DNA from: Rhizobium sp. AQ_MP
Lineage (GTDB): Bacteria; Pseudomonadota; Alphaproteobacteria; Rhizobiales; Rhizobiaceae
Direction of reading: 5' to 3'
NCBI RefSeq assembly: GCF_014237835.1
Contig: NZ_JACJVI010000014.1
Coordinates: 1 to 64,000 of the forward strand
DNA: 64,000 bases
Below are positions 26,661 to 34,533 of this stretch, piece by piece (the stretch's first letter is position 1; each line of letters starts with the position of its first letter). A model generated the notes under the pieces. It worked only from the letters and a program-made list of their open reading frames with translations. It did not search any database and had not been told where the DNA came from. The position numbers and the translations under genes were made by a program.

Positions 26661-27455
26661 TTAGACGGCAATCGGCGCCTTGATGCTGGCATCGGCTTCG
26701 TAGCCGATCAGCGTGAAGTCCTCGTACTGAAACGAAAAGAGATCCTTGACCTCGGGATTGAGCTTCATCACCGGCAGCGCCTTCGGCGTCCGCGTCAGCT
26801 GCAGCTTGGCCTGATCGAAGTGGTTGACATAGAGATGCGCATCCCCCAGCGTGTGCACGAAGTCGCCCGGCTCCAGCCCCGTCACCTGGGCGACCATCAT
26901 CGTCAGAAGCGCATAGGAGGCGATGTTGAAGGGGACGCCCAGGAAGATATCGGCAGACCGCTGATAAAGCTGGCAGGAAAGCCGCCCATCCGCCACGTAG
27001 AACTGGAACAGGCAGTGGCATGGTGGCAGTGCCATTTCGTCGACCAGCGCCGGGTTCCAGGCCGTCACGATATGGCGGCGAGAATTCGGGTTGGTCTTGA
27101 TGCTCTCGACGAGCTTGGCCATCTGGTCGATATGCCCACCATCATAATCCGGCCAGGAGCGCCACTGGGCGCCGTAGACGGGGCCGAGATTGCCGTCTTC
27201 ATCGGCCCATTCGTCCCAGATGCTGACGCCGTTTTCCTTGAGATAACGGATGTTCGTATCGCCCTTCAGGAACCACAAGAGTTCATGGATGATCGACTTC
27301 AGATGCAGCCGCTTGGTCGTGATGACCGGAAAGCCGTCGGCCAGGTCAAAGCGCATCTGGTGCCCGAAGATCGAGCGCGTGCCGGTCCCGGTGCGATCGC
27401 CGCGATCGCTGCCATTCTCGAGAACATGGCGCAGAAGGTCGTGATACTGGTGCAT
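26661..27455 (-). CDS. thyA: Thymidylate synthase ThyA
   Basis: 264 residues, the classical length. It methylates dUMP to dTMP using methylene-tetrahydrofolate. The catalytic Cys is in [12 protein letters not shown]. Also seen are the dUMP-binding [31 protein letters not shown], and an N-terminal [13 protein letters not shown]. It heads the minus-strand series thyA-folA-hflK-hflC and diverges from the ssrA locus. Confidence 0.97.
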   Translation of the reverse strand: MHQYHDLLRHVLENGSDRGDRTGTGTRSIFGHQMRFDLADGFPVITTKRLHLKSIIHELLWFLKGDTNIRYLKENGVSIWDEWADEDGNLGPVYGAQWRSWPDYDGGHIDQMAKLVESIKTNPNSRRHIVTAWNPALVDEMALPPCHCLFQFYVADGRLSCQLYQRSADIFLGVPFNIASYALLTMMVAQVTGLEPGDFVHTLGDAHLYVNHFDQAKLQLTRTPKALPVMKLNPEVKDLFSFQYEDFTLIGYEADASIKAPIAV

Positions 27456-27609
27456 GGGTCCATCATCGAGTCGTTTTGGAGCGCCATCTTATCGCCGGCA
27501 CGCCCAAGAACCAACGCCGTTGTCAGGGTTTTCCCCGTCCACGCGGCTCAAGCAGGTCCCCGATTATACACTCGCCCTCTTTTCATCGGGATCGGAAACA
27601 CCTATATCA

Positions 27610-27697
27610 GCCCTGCCGGGCTTGCTCCGGCTATGGCAATAAACGGTCGGTGTAATAAACCTATTGGACCCGGGGGCGGTACCCGGCGCCTCCACCA
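27610..27697 (+). ncRNA. ssrA: tmRNA acceptor piece (permuted, two-piece ssrA)
   Basis: The segment ends in GCGCCTCCACCA, with the encoded CCA at 27695-27697. It contains a T-arm-like GGACCCGGGGGCGGTACCC. The acceptor strand CGCCTCC pairs with GGGGGCG at the 5' end of the coding piece (27740-27746), with the G-U at the third pair that marks alanyl-tRNA synthetase substrates. In Alphaproteobacteria ssrA is circularly permuted, so this 3' half is encoded first. The 5' boundary (27610) is approximate. TATACA near 27564 may be the -10 of the locus. Confidence 0.85.
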
Positions 27698-27739
27698 AAA
27701 ACCGGTCGGTGACGAAATCTCTTCGGACCGGCTTTTGAT

Positions 27740-27965
27740 GGGGGCGAAATAGGATCGACAAGGGCGTAAAGATCGAACTTTTGCTCGGCATGATACCGCC
27801 GTTATCGGGTCACAAGTGTAGTTGCAAACGACAACAACGCTAAGGGTTACGCTCTCGCTGCCTAATGGCGGTGCGGGAAACCCGCTCTAAGTCCTTAGGG
27901 TTAGCACCTTAAGGCGGGGTCCGAAGGCACCTGGCAACAGAAGCCTTCACCTAATCTCAACCCTC
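27740..27965 (+). ncRNA. ssrA: tmRNA coding piece (permuted, two-piece ssrA)
   Basis: It begins GGGGGCGAAATAGGATCGACA, the conserved 5' end of tmRNA with the D-like loop. It then carries the resume codon and tag frame at 27824-27865, and ends in the pseudoknot-rich part around AGCACCTTAAGGCGGGGTCC. Together with the acceptor piece it rescues ribosomes stalled on broken mRNA and tags the product for proteolysis. The 42-nt intervening segment 27698-27739 can fold on a 6-bp stem (CCGGTC/GACCGG) and is presumably removed. The 3' end is approximate. Confidence 0.9.
27824..27865 (+). CDS. tmRNA proteolysis tag frame
   Basis: The frame reads GCA AAC GAC AAC AAC GCT AAG GGT TAC GCT CTC GCT GCC TAA, encoding ANDNNAKGYALAA. 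It follows GTAGTT, the usual context before the resume codon. The C-terminal LAA is the ClpXP degron, and the N-terminal ANDNN part is where SspB binds in related species. A tag reading frame inside ncRNA, not an independent gene. Confidence 0.9.
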   Translation, partial: ANDNNAKGYALAA

Positions 27966-28124
27966 ACTGCTTCTCTATGACTTTGCTTCGGATTTCGCTG
28001 CTACCAGCAGCCTGAGATTTGATGTACATTACCGGAACCAGTTTGATGCTTCGGGGCTTTTCCGCTTCGCTGTGTCGTGGCATAAGCCGCTGAAATTCGG
28101 CATGATAAGGAAAGCAGGGATCTG
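27966..28124. other. Intergenic region between ssrA and sspB
   Basis: No coding capacity seen. A short hairpin GCTGC-TACCA-GCAGC (27998-28012) may end the tmRNA transcript. No strong promoter for sspB could be picked out, so read-through from ssrA is possible. The end of the region holds AGCAGGGA before the sspB ATG. Confidence 0.4.
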
Positions 28125-28628
28125 ATGGGGCACGACCATATTCGCTACGACATTCTGGCCCAGGACGCACTTCGCGGCGTCATCCGCAAGGTCTTGGCCG
28201 AGGTTGCCGCGACGGGGCGCCTGCCGGGCGACCATCACTTCTTCATCACCTTCCTGACCGGCGCGCCGGGCGTGCGCATTTCCCAGCATCTGAAGGCAAA
28301 GTATGCCGAGCAGATGACCATCGTCATCCAGCACCAGTTCTGGGACCTGAAGGTGACCGACAGCCTGTTCGAGATCGGTCTCTCCTTCTCCGACACGCCG
28401 GAAAAGCTCGTCATCCCCTTCAATGCCATCCGCGGCTTCTATGATCCGTCCGTGAATTTCGAGCTCGAATTCGATGTGCCGCTTGCGGACGAGGACGAAG
28501 GTGAGGCCGAGATCACCGCCTACCCGCTGGAAGCAGTCGCCAAGACGGAGGAGACTGAGGCTCCGAAGTCGGACGAGAAGAAGGAAGGCTCGGTCGTTTC
28601 CCTCGACGCCTTCCGCAAGAAGCAGTGA
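28125..28628 (+). CDS. sspB: ClpXP adaptor SspB (alpha type)
   Basis: 167 residues. The folded N-terminal domain (IRYDILAQDALRGVIRKVL, HHFFITFLTGAPGVRISQHL, MTIVIQHQFWDLKV) binds the ssrA tag. An acidic linker (DEDEGEAEITAY... TEETEAPKSDEKKEG) leads to the C-terminal ClpX-binding motif SVVSLDAFRKKQ. It tethers tmRNA-tagged proteins to ClpXP. The gene starts about 160 nt downstream of the tmRNA coding piece, so tag and adaptor genes are neighbours. Confidence 0.95.
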   Translation: MGHDHIRYDILAQDALRGVIRKVLAEVAATGRLPGDHHFFITFLTGAPGVRISQHLKAKYAEQMTIVIQHQFWDLKVTDSLFEIGLSFSDTPEKLVIPFNAIRGFYDPSVNFELEFDVPLADEDEGEAEITAYPLEAVAKTEETEAPKSDEKKEGSVVSLDAFRKKQ

Positions 28629-28680
28629 TCGCATGACGTTCGGCCGGGCTAAGCCCGGCCTTATTCGTGGAGCATCAAGC

Positions 28681-28872
28681 ATGGCCGCAGACATCGTCAA
28701 TCTCCGGCAGTTCCGCAAGGCGAAAGCCCGCAGCGAACGCGAGTCTGTCGCAGAGCAGAACCGTATCAGCCATGGTCGCACCAAGGCGGAAAAATCGCTG
28801 ACGAAGACGCTGAACGACAAGGCGGCCCGGCTGCATGAACTTGGGCGGATCGAAAAGCCGGACCAGGATTGA
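28681..28872 (+). CDS. DUF4169 family small protein
   Basis: 63 residues, strongly basic and helical: DIVNLRQFRKAKARSERE and KTLNDKAARLHELGRIEKP. It matches the Rhizobiales DUF4169 family of unknown function. It follows sspB by 52 nt and overlaps nothing, and an RHH gene comes next, a typical rhizobial cluster. The start has GGAGCATCAAGC upstream. Confidence 0.85.
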   Translation: MAADIVNLRQFRKAKARSERESVAEQNRISHGRTKAEKSLTKTLNDKAARLHELGRIEKPDQD

Positions 28873-28936
28873 GCACCTGCTTCTCGGTCGGCGCCGCCTC
28901 ATTGCGCATATGGCCGCCATATCTCTGGACCCCCTC

Positions 28937-29170
28937 ATGATCCGCAAGCGCTCGATCACCCTCCACGGACATCGCACGAGCTTTTCCGTGGAGGACGCCT
29001 TTCTTGACGAACTCAAGACGCTTGCAGCAAGGCGCGGACTGAGCTTTGCCGGCCTGATCGCTGAAATCGACGAGGCGAGGCCCCTCGATTCGAACCTGTC
29101 CTCAGCCCTTCGTCTTTTCGTCCTGAAAGAGCTGAAACAGTCGCAGGCTGAAACGAGCGCGGAAACGTAA
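28937..29170 (+). CDS. Ribbon-helix-helix domain protein
   Basis: 77 residues. MIRKRSITLHGHRTSFSVED is the family start (RHH_4), followed by helices DAFLDELKTLAARRGLSFAGLIAEID. A small arc/metJ-like DNA-binding fold is expected. I chose the ATG at 28937 because it gives the family length; an upstream in-frame ATG exists at 28910. Third gene of the sspB-DUF4169-RHH group, with 64 nt in front. Targets unknown. Confidence 0.8.
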   Translation: MIRKRSITLHGHRTSFSVEDAFLDELKTLAARRGLSFAGLIAEIDEARPLDSNLSSALRLFVLKELKQSQAETSAET

Positions 29171-29190
29171 GCCACGGCTCGGACCACGCG

Positions 29191-32100
29191 TCAGTTCACG
29201 CCGGGAAGGTCCTCGAACCGCACCTCAGGCAGCGGCTGACGCAAAACACGCTCTTGCGGAGCAACCGGCAGAACCCGAGGAGTGGGGACAGTGTCCGTGG
29301 TCAGGGGTTCCACCGGCTCGGTGGCTGGTGCCTCTGACGGAATTGGCGCCGTTTCGGCCTGCTCGGCCGCCGCGCGCGCCTCTGCTTCCGCCGTCGCCCG
29401 CGCCTCCTCTTCCTGCCGCACACGTTCGGCCTCGGCCTTCGCTCTTTCCTCGGCGCGAGATCGGGCGAGGGCGGCCTCGCGGCGCAGTCTCTGCTTCTCG
29501 AGCACGCTCGCCTGTAGAGCCTCGACCCTCCGTCGCTCGATCTCGAACGCCCGCAAGGAGACGAAATTGGTGAGTTCCGTCACCTCCAGCGACCGCTCGG
29601 GCGACAGCGCATCGCCCTTGAACAGGAGACGCAGGTTTGGTTCCGCGCCATCCATGGCCAACTCGCCCGGCTTTAAGGCAACCGCAAGATCAGCATCAAG
29701 AAGACCGGCGCGAAGGTCGAGCCGCAGCCCGCCGTCAAGTTTCGCGTCTGGGGTCTGATGGCTCGCCGCCTGTACGCGAAGTGCGCCGTCCGAGAGGGCA
29801 AACGGCACCACGAGACCGGTCACCTCGGTTCTTCCATCTTGGATCAGTCGCTCCGCGATCTCCCGCACTTTGTCTTCGCTGATCTCGGTGCCGAGCGCAT
29901 CCACCTCCAGGATGAGCGCCGGCAGAATATCGAGCCGGACAGAATTGACCGCAAGCGCGGCAAATCGCACCTCCCCGGATCCGCTGGCTGTCCCGATCAA
30001 TTCCGCCGGCGTCTTTCCAGCGCCTTCGGCAACGAAAGTGACATCCATCCGTCCTGTCGGCGTCTCTGCCTCACCAAGGCCCCGCTCAAGCCGCAAGGCG
30101 TTGAGCGTGCGCCGCACATCGGCGCCTGCGACATCCAGACGGGTCTGCAAAAATCCGCTTCCGTCCGTGTTTGCCACAGAGAAGCGCCCGCTCACTTTTC
30201 CACCCAACCATGCGCCTGTTAGCTCTTCCAGGCTCAACTCACCGGCCTTGCTGCGCAGCCTCGCCCTAACCTCCGTGATGGCCTCGGCAAATCCTGGCCA
30301 GAATTTCGAGACAGTCACGCCAAGGTCGAGATCGAAAGGCAAACTGACGGTGCCGAATGTCGTCTCAGCCAATCTCCCGTCGGAAGGGTCGGTCAGCGGT
30401 CCGACCATCGTCTCCATCAGCCAGTCCAGATCGAGTTGCTCCAGTCGCACGTCGCCGACGGCCGCCGGAACGGCACCGGTCAGGTCCATTCGACCCTGAG
30501 CCTCGATCGGCTGTCCGGACAGGGTTCCGGCCAGACGATCGATCGCGAGCTGGCCATCGGCCAGTGTGAAGGCCGATTGTGCCTTGACCGGGAGGCCGGT
30601 TGCCGCTTCGGGCAGGCTCAGACCAAGCGCCATGAGATATGGCCCGAAATCACGACTGTCGAGCGACATCTGCCAAGCCCCATCCAGCAGGCGCGGCGTG
30701 TTGAAAGCTGTCAGTTTTCCCGTTGCATCGAATGTGGTTGCAGCCCCCGCGAAACGAGCCGTGACATCAGCGCCGCTGTCAGCCGTATCATTGACCGTGA
30801 GCGTCAGCACACCACCTTCGCCCGTGAGCCATGGCAGAGGCTCGAAACCGGCTTGACCAATCAGGACCTGTGCCTCGTCGTTTTCGAGCCTGATGTCGAA
30901 GTTTCGTTCACCCCCGTCCAGCAATGACGATATCTCGTTCGACTCGATGGTCATGGCCAGCGCGCTTTGGTTGACGCGGCCCGTCAGATCGACCGTAACG
31001 GCACCGGCCTCGGCCACCTGCAGGTTGGCCTTGATGTCGCTGTCGGCATACCAGTTTGCACTGTTCGCAAGCCTTTCGACCAGGGGGCTCGACGGCAGAC
31101 GTTGCCCCAAGAGGTCGAGAAACGGCCCAGGGTCAGTGGAGCGGTAGGTGATCGCGGCCTCGCCGACGGGTGCCTCCTCTGTGTCGCGCAATACGCCGCT
31201 GAGTCGGATCGAGCTGCCCGCGACGCTGCCGAAGTTGAGCTTTTCGATCGAGAGCTGTCCGCTCTCGTAGGATGCGATCGCTTCGACGTCTTCAGCGGTC
31301 ACGCCAAAAGCCCGCAGCGCCGCCACTTTCAGCCGCGCTGCAACCCGTTCGGCAAGCAGCCGCTGCTCGGCATCTTCGCCGACGACAAGCGCCGCAATCG
31401 CCCGCGCCGCATCGAGATCGAGTCCCTCGCCCGACAGATCGATGGAGAGGCTTGGAGCCTGGCCGCTTGGCGATTCACGCTCGATCCGTCCCTTCAAGTG
31501 CTCCGCGCCAATGGCCAGTTCGAGGTTTTCGAAACGCTGAAGTTCCGCCGTCAGGTTCACCGAGGCGGAGAACCCCGCGGAACCGAGGCTGCGGATCGAG
31601 GGATCGACGCGACCGGCAATCCAGGTCGCAAGGCCCGACGGCTGTGTCGACGCCACCAGAAGACTACCCTCGAAGGACGGCGTGCCAACAAGCACCAGCC
31701 GCCCGCTCGCCTCTACCTGCGTTCGTCCCGGCAACACGCCGACGGCCTTGTCCACCGTCCAGCCATTCCCGGCAGGGCGAATGTCGAGTTGCAGATCACG
31801 GAAGACGGTATCGCCGGCCACGATCGCCGGCAACCGCAGCGTGGCCCGACCGGGTACCTTGGGGACGGGTATTTCTGCGGCAGCAGACATCAACAGTGCC
31901 AGACGCTGCTGCACCGAAACCGCACCGTTGCGGGCCGTCTTTGCACGGCTGCCGTCAGCCGCCATACGGTTCACGTCCACCTGATGGCCCTCGGCGGTCA
32001 GCAGGAACTCCGGGTTCGCGCCGGTGTCGAGTTTCGCTTCGCCGGTGATCACATAGGGATCCACGGCATCCCCGAGTTCGAGCCGATAGCTGGGAACGCT

Positions 32101-32925
32101 GATACTGTCGTTGGCAAGCTTGAACTCCCCTCGCATGCGCGGGGCTGGGACTGCCGGCTGTTCGGATGGCACGGCCTCTGCCGACGGATCGCTTTTCCAT
32201 GTCGAGGAGAAACTGCCCGAATAATGCGGCTTGCCTTCCTCCAGAGCCAATTCACCTTCGAGCACCATGTCGAAGGGCCGCAGTTCGGGGTCGATCCTGA
32301 AACGCAGCGGCAAGGCTGTGCTTTCGAATTCGGACGTCGTCAGAGAGAAACGTGCCGCCTCGCCGTCCAGGACCGCCCTGCCCTCGACCGACCACGGCCC
32401 GGCGAGCGTCCGTGCAGAAAGGTCGGCATCCAGCTCACGCAGAACCCGGTTGCGTCCCGATTGCTCATCGATGAATTCAATCGTACCGCCGGTGATGGAC
32501 GCCTTTTCGAGCACGACGGTCCGGGCGGGGATGCTTGGTTTGCTGCCGCGCAACCAGTCGAGCGTACCGTCGGGGCGCAGCCGGATCCGTGCCTTCGGCT
32601 CTTCGATGCGCATGTCGAAGATGCGAGCCTCACCGGACAGGAAAGGCGCCAACTCCGCATCGAGCGAGAAGCGGGCAACCCTGATAAGCGGTGTTCCATC
32701 CACATCGCTTCCGACCGTCACGTCCTCCATGGTCACCGAAGGGAACGGCAGGAGCCGCGCCGAAACCTCGCCATTGACGACGACCTTCTTACCGAGCAAC
32801 TGGCTCGCCTGGTCTTCGAAGTTCTGGCGGAAATTCGTCCAGTCGACAAACAGCGGTGCCAACAGCGCGGAGAAGAGCGCAACCACGAGAAGCCCGCCGA
32901 GTGTTACCAGTATGCGTCCGAGCAC
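29191..32925 (-). CDS. Large AsmA-family envelope protein
   Basis: 1244 residues. One N-terminal transmembrane helix (VTLGGLLVVALFSALLAPLFV) with the AsmA start DWTNFRQNFEDQASQLLGKKVVVNGEVSA is followed by a long beta-rich periplasmic region. The AsmA C-terminal domain is near 980-1080 (GKTPAELIGTASGSGEVRFAAL). The final ~150 residues contain a highly charged Arg/Ala/Glu coiled coil (AALARSRAEERAKAEAERVR and similar) and a Pro-rich end. AsmA-like proteins are thought to move phospholipid between membranes as beta-groove bridges (family knowledge). Single gene, convergent with the RHH gene. Confidence 0.88.
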   Translation of the reverse strand: MLGRILVTLGGLLVVALFSALLAPLFVDWTNFRQNFEDQASQLLGKKVVVNGEVSARLLPFPSVTMEDVTVGSDVDGTPLIRVARFSLDAELAPFLSGEARIFDMRIEEPKARIRLRPDGTLDWLRGSKPSIPARTVVLEKASITGGTIEFIDEQSGRNRVLRELDADLSARTLAGPWSVEGRAVLDGEAARFSLTTSEFESTALPLRFRIDPELRPFDMVLEGELALEEGKPHYSGSFSSTWKSDPSAEAVPSEQPAVPAPRMRGEFKLANDSISVPSYRLELGDAVDPYVITGEAKLDTGANPEFLLTAEGHQVDVNRMAADGSRAKTARNGAVSVQQRLALLMSAAAEIPVPKVPGRATLRLPAIVAGDTVFRDLQLDIRPAGNGWTVDKAVGVLPGRTQVEASGRLVLVGTPSFEGSLLVASTQPSGLATWIAGRVDPSIRSLGSAGFSASVNLTAELQRFENLELAIGAEHLKGRIERESPSGQAPSLSIDLSGEGLDLDAARAIAALVVGEDAEQRLLAERVAARLKVAALRAFGVTAEDVEAIASYESGQLSIEKLNFGSVAGSSIRLSGVLRDTEEAPVGEAAITYRSTDPGPFLDLLGQRLPSSPLVERLANSANWYADSDIKANLQVAEAGAVTVDLTGRVNQSALAMTIESNEISSLLDGGERNFDIRLENDEAQVLIGQAGFEPLPWLTGEGGVLTLTVNDTADSGADVTARFAGAATTFDATGKLTAFNTPRLLDGAWQMSLDSRDFGPYLMALGLSLPEAATGLPVKAQSAFTLADGQLAIDRLAGTLSGQPIEAQGRMDLTGAVPAAVGDVRLEQLDLDWLMETMVGPLTDPSDGRLAETTFGTVSLPFDLDLGVTVSKFWPGFAEAITEVRARLRSKAGELSLEELTGAWLGGKVSGRFSVANTDGSGFLQTRLDVAGADVRRTLNALRLERGLGEAETPTGRMDVTFVAEGAGKTPAELIGTASGSGEVRFAALAVNSVRLDILPALILEVDALGTEISEDKVREIAERLIQDGRTEVTGLVVPFALSDGALRVQAASHQTPDAKLDGGLRLDLRAGLLDADLAVALKPGELAMDGAEPNLRLLFKGDALSPERSLEVTELTNFVSLRAFEIERRRVEALQASVLEKQRLRREAALARSRAEERAKAEAERVRQEEEARATAEAEARAAAEQAETAPIPSEAPATEPVEPLTTDTVPTPRVLPVAPQERVLRQPLPEVRFEDLPGVN

Positions 32926-32998
32926 CGAATGCCACTCCCTTGATCACGGCCCGAAGGTAACGCAATTCGCCGCAGGGGCAACCCGCAAGGTCTTGCAC

Positions 32999-34432
32999 TC
33001 ACAGACGAAAGATCTTGCCGGGGTTGAAGATGTTCTGCGGATCGAGGCCCGCCTTGATGGCACGCATCGCCGGCAACGCCGACCCCAGCTCCTGCTCGAG
33101 ATAGCTGATCTTGCCCTGCCCGATCCCGTGCTCGCCCGTGCAGGTACCCTCCATGGCGAGCGCCCGGCCGTTCAGCCGCTCCAGGAAAGCCTCAGCCTTC
33201 GCAACATCGACCTCATCCTTGTCGTTGAAGAGCAACAGCACATGGAAATTGCCGTCACCGGCATGGCCGACGATCGGTGCCAGGAACCCGTTCTCCCTGA
33301 TGTCGGCCTGGGTTGCGGCCACGCATTCCGCGAGCCTGGAGATCGGCACACAAACGTCCGTCGAAAGGGCCGCGAGCTCCGGCGCCAGGGCCCGGCTGGC
33401 CCAATAGGCATTGTGCCGCGCTTTCCACAGCAGGGTTCGCTCTTCGGCATTGGCGGTATAGGCGAAGTCGCCGCCACCGAACTCTGCGGCGATCTCGCCG
33501 AATTGGGCGGCTTGCAGAGCAACCGTTTCCTCGGTCCCATGAAACTCTACGAACAAAGTCGGGCGTTCGGCATAGGAAAGCTTCGAATAGGCGTTGCAGG
33601 CGCGAATCTGCATCTCGTCAAGAAGCTCGATCCGCGCCACGGGGATCCCCATCTGGATCGTCATGATGACAGCGTTGCAGGCATCCTCAATCGTCGGGAA
33701 AGCCACCACACCGCCGCTGATCTTGGCCGGGATGCCCTGGAGCCGAAGCGTGATCGAGGTGATGATCCCAAGCGTACCCTCCGAGCCGACAAACAGTCGC
33801 GTCAGATCATAACCTGCGGAGGATTTGCGTGCCCGCTGCGCCGTGCGAATTTCCTCGCCATCGGCGGTGACGACGGTCAGTGCCAGCACATTGTCCTTCA
33901 TCGTGCCATAGCGCACCGCATTGGTGCCCGAGGCACGCGTCGCCGTCATGCCGCCGAGCGAGGCATTGGCCCCCGGATCGATCGGGAAGAACAATCCTGT
34001 ATCGCGCAGATAGGTGTTCAGATCCTCGCGCGTCACACCCGGCTCGACCGTGCAGTCGAGATCCTCCGCATTGACCGAAAGCACTCGGTTCATCCGTGTA
34101 AAATCAACCGAAATTCCGCCAAACGGCGCATTGACCTGTCCCTCAAGCGAAGAGCCCGTACCGAACGGAACGATGGGCACGCGATTGGCGGCGCAAATGC
34201 GCACGACTTCCCGCACATCATCCGACCTCTCGACGAAGACCACGCCATCGGGCCGCTGCGACCGCAAATAGGTCGTCGTGTGACTGTGCTGGTCACGAAA
34301 GGCTTGTCCCGTCTGAAAACGATCCCCGAAGCGCTGCTTGAGGATCGGCACCACCAAGGCAATACCCTCCTCGTTGCGCTTGCCGTCAATCACGTCCTTG
34401 CGGGCCATCCGCCACCTCCCGAAATCCAGCAC
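32999..34432 (-). CDS. FAD-linked oxidase, D-lactate/glycolate dehydrogenase type
   Basis: 477 residues. The FAD_binding_4 (PCMH) domain spans about 40-220 with VPFGTGSSLEGQVNAPFGGISVDFTRMN and the pyrophosphate loop DPGANASLGGMTATRASGTN. The FAD-oxidase C-terminal domain follows with VGHAGDGNFHVLLL and CTGEHGIGQGK, whose His residues bind substrate. This is the GlcD/D-LDH family, which oxidises a D-2-hydroxyacid and passes electrons to quinone or cytochrome c. The exact substrate (D-lactate most likely) is inferred. Monocistronic; a GACGCCCG hairpin separates it from the RND genes. Confidence 0.9.
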   Translation of the reverse strand: MLDFGRWRMARKDVIDGKRNEEGIALVVPILKQRFGDRFQTGQAFRDQHSHTTTYLRSQRPDGVVFVERSDDVREVVRICAANRVPIVPFGTGSSLEGQVNAPFGGISVDFTRMNRVLSVNAEDLDCTVEPGVTREDLNTYLRDTGLFFPIDPGANASLGGMTATRASGTNAVRYGTMKDNVLALTVVTADGEEIRTAQRARKSSAGYDLTRLFVGSEGTLGIITSITLRLQGIPAKISGGVVAFPTIEDACNAVIMTIQMGIPVARIELLDEMQIRACNAYSKLSYAERPTLFVEFHGTEETVALQAAQFGEIAAEFGGGDFAYTANAEERTLLWKARHNAYWASRALAPELAALSTDVCVPISRLAECVAATQADIRENGFLAPIVGHAGDGNFHVLLLFNDKDEVDVAKAEAFLERLNGRALAMEGTCTGEHGIGQGKISYLEQELGSALPAMRAIKAGLDPQNIFNPGKIFRL

Positions 34433-34493
34433 AGGGTCACGCCGACATGGCGCCGGTCAGCCTTGCTATGGGATAGGGTTTCGGAATTGTCCA

Positions 34494-34528
34494 GACGCCC
34501 GACCTAAGGGAGAGGCCGGGCGTCTTTT
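34494..34528. terminator. Hairpin between the RND operon and the FAD oxidase gene
   Basis: A perfect 8-bp stem GACGCCCG / CGGGCGTC (34494-34501 and 34517-34524) with a 15-nt loop. The T run (TTTT, 34525-34528) is on the plus strand, whereas both flanking genes are on the minus strand. It may therefore be only a weak terminator for the RND transcript. Confidence 0.5.
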
Positions 34529-34533
34529 GCGTG

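Noticed and set aside
28030..28070. GGAAC ... TT upstream of sspB as an EcfG promoter
   Set aside because: The -10 does not match CGTT; only the first half fits.
30967..32943. 658-codon open frame on the plus strand
   Set aside because: Antisense to the AsmA gene; Arg/Pro-rich composition typical of a shadow frame, with no recognisable domain.
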